Below, piece by piece: positions 5,561-7,993 of a stretch of 7,993 bases of DNA. Below the pieces are notes generated by a model. It made no database searches. It saw only the letters and a program-made list of their open reading frames with translations, and was not told where the DNA came from. Made by a program: the position numbers and the translations under genes. The stretch is from Sulfuritalea sp. (lineage in GTDB: Bacteria > Pseudomonadota > Gammaproteobacteria > Burkholderiales > Rhodocyclaceae): NCBI GenBank assembly GCA_026399445.1, contig JAPLRA010000049.1, forward strand, positions 1 to 7,993. The letters are read 5' to 3'. Within the stretch, counting starts at the first letter, position 1, and every line of letters begins with the position of its first letter.

Positions 5561-6800
5561 ATTTCCGGGCGTCCTCGATCACCTTGCCGTCATTGGGCAG
5601 ACTGCCGACGGGCACCAGTTTGACTTCGGCGCGCAGCTTGGTGACATCGCGCACCGTATCCGCAATAGCCTTGTCCAGGTTGCCGCCTGGCGCGCCGACC
5701 TCGCAGCTCAGGGTCATCAGGTCGCTGCTGTCCGGATTGGTCACCACCAGTCGCGCACGGCAAATCTCCGGGTGACGCTTCACCACCGCGGCCACCTGCT
5801 CCGGATGCACGAACATGCCCTTGATCTTGGTGGTCTGATCCGCGCGTCCCATCCAGCCCTTGATGCGCATGTTGGTGCGGCCACAGGGCGACGCTTTGGT
5901 CAGCGAGTCGGGCAGAAATGCCGAAAGGTCTCCGGTGCCAAAGCGGATCAACGGGTAGTCGGTGTTGAAAGTGGTCACCACAACTTCGCCGACTTCACCC
6001 ACCGCCACCGGATCGCCGGTGCCGGGACGCACGATCTCGATCAGCACGCCCTCATCGATCACCAGTCCTTCGCGGGCTTCGGATTCGTAGGCGATCACAC
6101 CCAGTTCGGCCGTGGCATAGGCCTGATATCCGGCAATCCCGCGTGCCAGCAGGGCGTCTCGAACTGGCGGCAAAAAGGCTTCACCGGAAACCAGCGCCTT
6201 GGTCAGCGACGGCAATTTGATGCCCAACTCATCGGCCTTTTCCAGCAGGATGCGCAGGAAAGACGGCGTGCCGGCATAGCCGTTGGGCTGCAGGTCGGCC
6301 ATCGCCGCCACCTGCTGCTCGGTCTGCCCGACGCCGGCCGGAAACACGGTACAGCCCAGCGCCTGCAAACCCGCCTCCATGATCCAGCCTCCTGGGGTCA
6401 TATGGTACGAAAAACTGTTATGCACCAGATCACCGGCGCGAAAGCCCGCGGCGTAAAGCGCACGTGCCGTGCGCCAGTAATCCGTATTCCGGCCTTCCGG
6501 TTCGTAGATCGGACCGGGCGAGGAAAACACGCGGCCGAGCTTGCCCCAGCCAGACGCCGCCAAACCGCCGAATGGTCGCCGGGTCTTCTGCAACTCGATC
6601 AAATCACTCTTGCGCACTACCGGCAAAGCGGCAAGGGCGGCAGTCGAGGTGATCGAAGCCGCATCTACGTGCTTCAGCGACTCGGTGAAGTAGGCGGTAT
6701 TGGCCTTGGCATGCGCAATCTGTTGCGGCAGCCGTATCGCCAGCGCCGACTTTCGTTCGTCGGCGGAGCGGGTTTCGAGGGCGTCAAAAAATTTGGACAT
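5553..6800 (-). CDS. Phenylacetate-CoA ligase-like AMP-forming acyl-CoA ligase
   Basis: A 415-residue adenylate-forming enzyme of the PaaK-like group, expected to activate a carboxylic acid with ATP and CoA. The length matches PaaK. Visible motifs are YATAE (228-232, A5-like), RFGTGDLS (286-293, A7) with Asp291, GWMGRADQTTKIKG (315-328, A8) and LPNDGK (401-406), with Lys406 as the likely catalytic lysine. The Ser/Thr/Gly phosphate loop of typical PaaK (SSGTTGKP-like) is replaced by VFSSPGPIYEPEG (91-103), a feature I associate with a divergent subgroup. ATG 6798-6800 is chosen because GGAG lies 5 nt upstream; a longer reading from 6848 adds 16 residues that look non-homologous. The gene is coupled to the racemase-like gene and follows the LivF gene after a 125-nt gap with a strong hairpin. 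The nearby arylpyruvate oxidoreductase makes an aryl-acetate substrate plausible but unproven. Confidence 0.88.
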   Translation of the reverse strand: MSKFFDALETRSADERKSALAIRLPQQIAHAKANTAYFTESLKHVDAASITSTAALAALPVVRKSDLIELQKTRRPFGGLAASGWGKLGRVFSSPGPIYEPEGRNTDYWRTARALYAAGFRAGDLVHNSFSYHMTPGGWIMEAGLQALGCTVFPAGVGQTEQQVAAMADLQPNGYAGTPSFLRILLEKADELGIKLPSLTKALVSGEAFLPPVRDALLARGIAGYQAYATAELGVIAYESEAREGLVIDEGVLIEIVRPGTGDPVAVGEVGEVVVTTFNTDYPLIRFGTGDLSAFLPDSLTKASPCGRTNMRIKGWMGRADQTTKIKGMFVHPEQVAAVVKRHPEICRARLVVTNPDSSDLMTLSCEVGAPGGNLDKAIADTVRDVTKLRAEVKLVPVGSLPNDGKVIEDARKYD

Positions 6801-6805
6801 CAGAA

Positions 6806-6809
6806 CTCC
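6806..6809 (-). promoter_or_regulatory. Ribosome binding site of the PaaK-like ligase
   Basis: On the minus strand GGAG is followed by 5 nt (TTCTG) and ATG. This supports the start at 6800 over the upstream in-frame ATG at 6848. Confidence 0.6.
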
Positions 6810-6839
6810 GGGGAAATGTCGAGGGCTGTGGAGCACCAA

Positions 6840-6906
6840 GCGATGCAAGGCGCGAAAGGCCGACGTTTAGTTTCTCTAAACGAGGCCTTGAGCAACGCCG
6901 CAGCGC
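6840..6906 (-). other. Long imperfect stem-loop between livF and ligase genes
   Basis: The core is CGTTTAG (6864-6870) pairing perfectly with CTAAACG (6876-6882) over a 5-nt loop. It is extended by AAGGCC (6856-6861) with GGCCTT (6884-6889) across a small internal loop. Further out, GCGATGC (6840-6846) pairs with GCAGCGC (6900-6906) with one mismatch. Read on the operon strand, the inner stem ends in GGCCTTTCG, which has only a three-T run. It may be a partial terminator or attenuator, an RNA-processing or stability element, or an interspersed palindromic repeat. Confidence 0.6.
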
Positions 6907-6925
6907 GCCGCGTGATCCGCAGACC

Positions 6926-7738
6926 TCAGGCGAGCCACCGCTTGCGGCGGCGATAGTGCTTCGACTCGCGGAAACTTTTGCGCTCGCCCGAAGAGATGCC
7001 GAGGTAGAACTCCTTGACGTCCTCGTTGGTCGCCAGTTCTTTTGCGGCACCCTCCATGACCACGCGGCCATTTTCGAGGATGTAGCCAAAATCGGCATAG
7101 CGCAGCGCCATGTTGGTGTTTTGTTCGGCCAGAAGAAACGTGACCTTTTCCCGCTGGTTAAGGTCTTTGACGATGCCGAAAACCTCGTCGACGATTTGCG
7201 GCGCGAGGCCCATCGAAGGCTCGTCGAGCAGCACCATGGTCGGATTGGCCATCAGCGCGCGTCCGATGGCGCACATCTGCTGCTCGCCGCCCGAAGTGTA
7301 GGCCGCCTGGCTGGCGCGCCGCGTCTTCAGCCGCGGGAAATAGTTGTAGACCTTTTCCAGGGTCTGCGCCACGGCGGCCTTGCCGTCGGTGCGCGTGTAG
7401 CTGCCGGTCATCAGGTTTTCTTCGATGGTCAGGTGGCCAAAACAGTGGCGCCCTTCCATGACCTGAACCACGCCGCGCTTGACCAGCTCGGCGGGCGTCA
7501 ACGCTTCGATGCGTTCGCCACGACACTCGATCGAGCCCTTGGTCACTGCTCCACGCTCGCCATGCAGCAGATTGCTCACGGCACGCAGCGTAGTGGTCTT
7601 GCCCGCGCCGTTGCCGCCGAGCAGGGCCACGATGCTGCCTTGTGGCACGGACAGCGAGACGCCCTTGAGCACGAGAATGACGTGGTTGTAGATCACCTCG
7701 ATGCTATTGACGTTGAGAAGGATGTTGGCAGTAGTCAT
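6926..7738 (-). CDS. livF: LivF-type branched-chain amino acid ABC transporter ATP-binding protein
   Basis: A 270-residue cytoplasmic ABC ATPase that would power a HAAT/LIV-family importer for branched-chain amino acids or, in many soil bacteria, aromatic and other carboxylic acids. Walker A is GGNGAGKTT (41-49, Lys47), the Q-loop Gln92 lies in VVQVMEGR, the signature is TSGGEQQM (148-155, with Thr in place of the usual Leu), and Walker B is MVLLDEPSMGLAP (168-180, Glu173). The switch position is LLAEQN (203-208), with Gln206 where most ABC proteins have His, which is normal for LivF. The protein is some 30 residues longer than usual LivF because of a very basic tail, SFRESKHYRRRKRWLA (255-270). 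AAAGAG (7743-7748) is a modest ribosome binding site. It follows a substrate-binding protein gene after a hairpin; permease and LivG genes are not in the window. Confidence 0.93.
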   Translation of the reverse strand: MTTANILLNVNSIEVIYNHVILVLKGVSLSVPQGSIVALLGGNGAGKTTTLRAVSNLLHGERGAVTKGSIECRGERIEALTPAELVKRGVVQVMEGRHCFGHLTIEENLMTGSYTRTDGKAAVAQTLEKVYNYFPRLKTRRASQAAYTSGGEQQMCAIGRALMANPTMVLLDEPSMGLAPQIVDEVFGIVKDLNQREKVTFLLAEQNTNMALRYADFGYILENGRVVMEGAAKELATNEDVKEFYLGISSGERKSFRESKHYRRRKRWLA

Positions 7739-7787
7739 GTGCTCTTTCGATATGCGCGGATGAGTATTTCGGACTCTTCCAGGACTC

Positions 7788-7822
7788 CTGCCGGACGAGG
7801 TAAACCACGCCCCATCCGGCAG
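7788..7822 (-). other. Intercistronic stem-loop after the substrate-binding protein gene
   Basis: CTGCCGGA (7788-7795) and TCCGGCAG (7815-7822) form a perfect 8-bp stem with a 19-nt loop that itself contains GGTAAACC. On the operon strand it begins 9 nt after the substrate-binding protein stop and precedes livF. There is no T-run, so partial termination or protection of the upstream message from 3' decay is more likely than full termination. Confidence 0.55.
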
Positions 7823-7831
7823 ATCCTTATG

Positions 7832-7993
7832 TCACTTCTTGCAGTCTTCGGCCGTTCGCCGCACGATCTTCTTCTCTTCGGCGTACCTGCCGGCGGTGGA
7901 AATAACCAGCGGCCGCAGCACCTTCTCGTCACCTTGATACCAGTCGGAAGTGAAGTTCCACTTCTTGCCGTCCCAGGTGTGAATGCGCGCCCA
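7832..7993 (-). CDS. Periplasmic substrate-binding protein of a LIV-type ABC transporter (C-terminal end)
   Basis: The open frame from the right edge to TGA 7832-7834 gives the last 53 residues. It reads WARIHTWDGKKWNFTSDWYQ, then GDEKVLRPLV, and ends AEDCKK. A tryptophan-rich segment followed by a D(W/Y)...RPLV...YAxEK pattern and a terminal cysteine-lysine end is what I associate with HAAT-family (LivK-like) binding proteins that serve carboxylic-acid importers. It is directly upstream of livF in the same direction with a 93-nt gap, as expected for an importer operon. The signal peptide and ligand-binding core lie outside the window, so the ligand cannot be inferred. Confidence 0.78.
   Translation of the reverse strand, partial: WARIHTWDGKKWNFTSDWYQGDEKVLRPLVISTAGRYAEEKKIVRRTAEDCKK

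Noticed and set aside
5436..6956. Plus-strand open frame of 506 codons
   Set aside because: It is antisense to the ligase and racemase-like genes, rich in His/Arg/Gln as expected of a GC-rich shadow frame, and has no family signature.

Overview
The window is GC-rich, densely coded bacterial DNA, most likely from a betaproteobacterium of the Rhodocyclales type (Azoarcus, Thauera, Dechloromonas or Sterolibacterium relatives). That placement rests on a phaM gene, a polyhydroxyalkanoate (PHA) granule regulator known from betaproteobacteria, together with a single-chain fused indolepyruvate ferredoxin oxidoreductase and a CoA ligase / racemase / LIV-type ABC transporter cluster. It is an inference from protein families, not from a marker gene.

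Left part (1-2211, + strand): the 3' end of the fused arylpyruvate:ferredoxin oxidoreductase, followed by a small membrane-anchored SAM methyltransferase. Its motifs resemble the FAM173/ATPSCKMT lysine methyltransferase group. Between 2212 and 2482 lies a non-coding patch built from a 40-bp perfect repeat, a degenerate third copy and several hairpins.

Middle part (2483-4325): a deviant-Walker ParA/MinD-like ATPase (+), an orphan NarL/FixJ response regulator (-), and phaM (+). The ATPase and the regulator converge with a 7-nt gap. The regulator and phaM are divergent over 99 nt. An ATPase of the partitioning class close to phaM suggests a PHA-granule or cell-state module, but this rests on proximity only.

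Right part (4358-7993, - strand, reading right to left): the C-terminus of a periplasmic substrate-binding protein, a LivF-type ABC ATPase with a basic tail, a phenylacetate-CoA-ligase-like adenylating enzyme, and a CaiB/BaiF-fold protein that carries the His/Asp/Glu catalytic set of alpha-methylacyl-CoA racemase. The last two genes overlap by 8 nt (ATGACTGA). The order fits an operon for uptake of a carboxylic acid, its activation to a CoA thioester, and racemisation or CoA transfer. Strong stem-loops sit in both larger gaps of this operon. With the oxidoreductase at the left edge, which makes arylacetyl-CoA from arylpyruvates, the neighbourhood suggests aromatic or branched acid catabolism. 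The exact substrate cannot be read from the sequence.

No tRNA, rRNA, insertion sequence or CRISPR array was seen.
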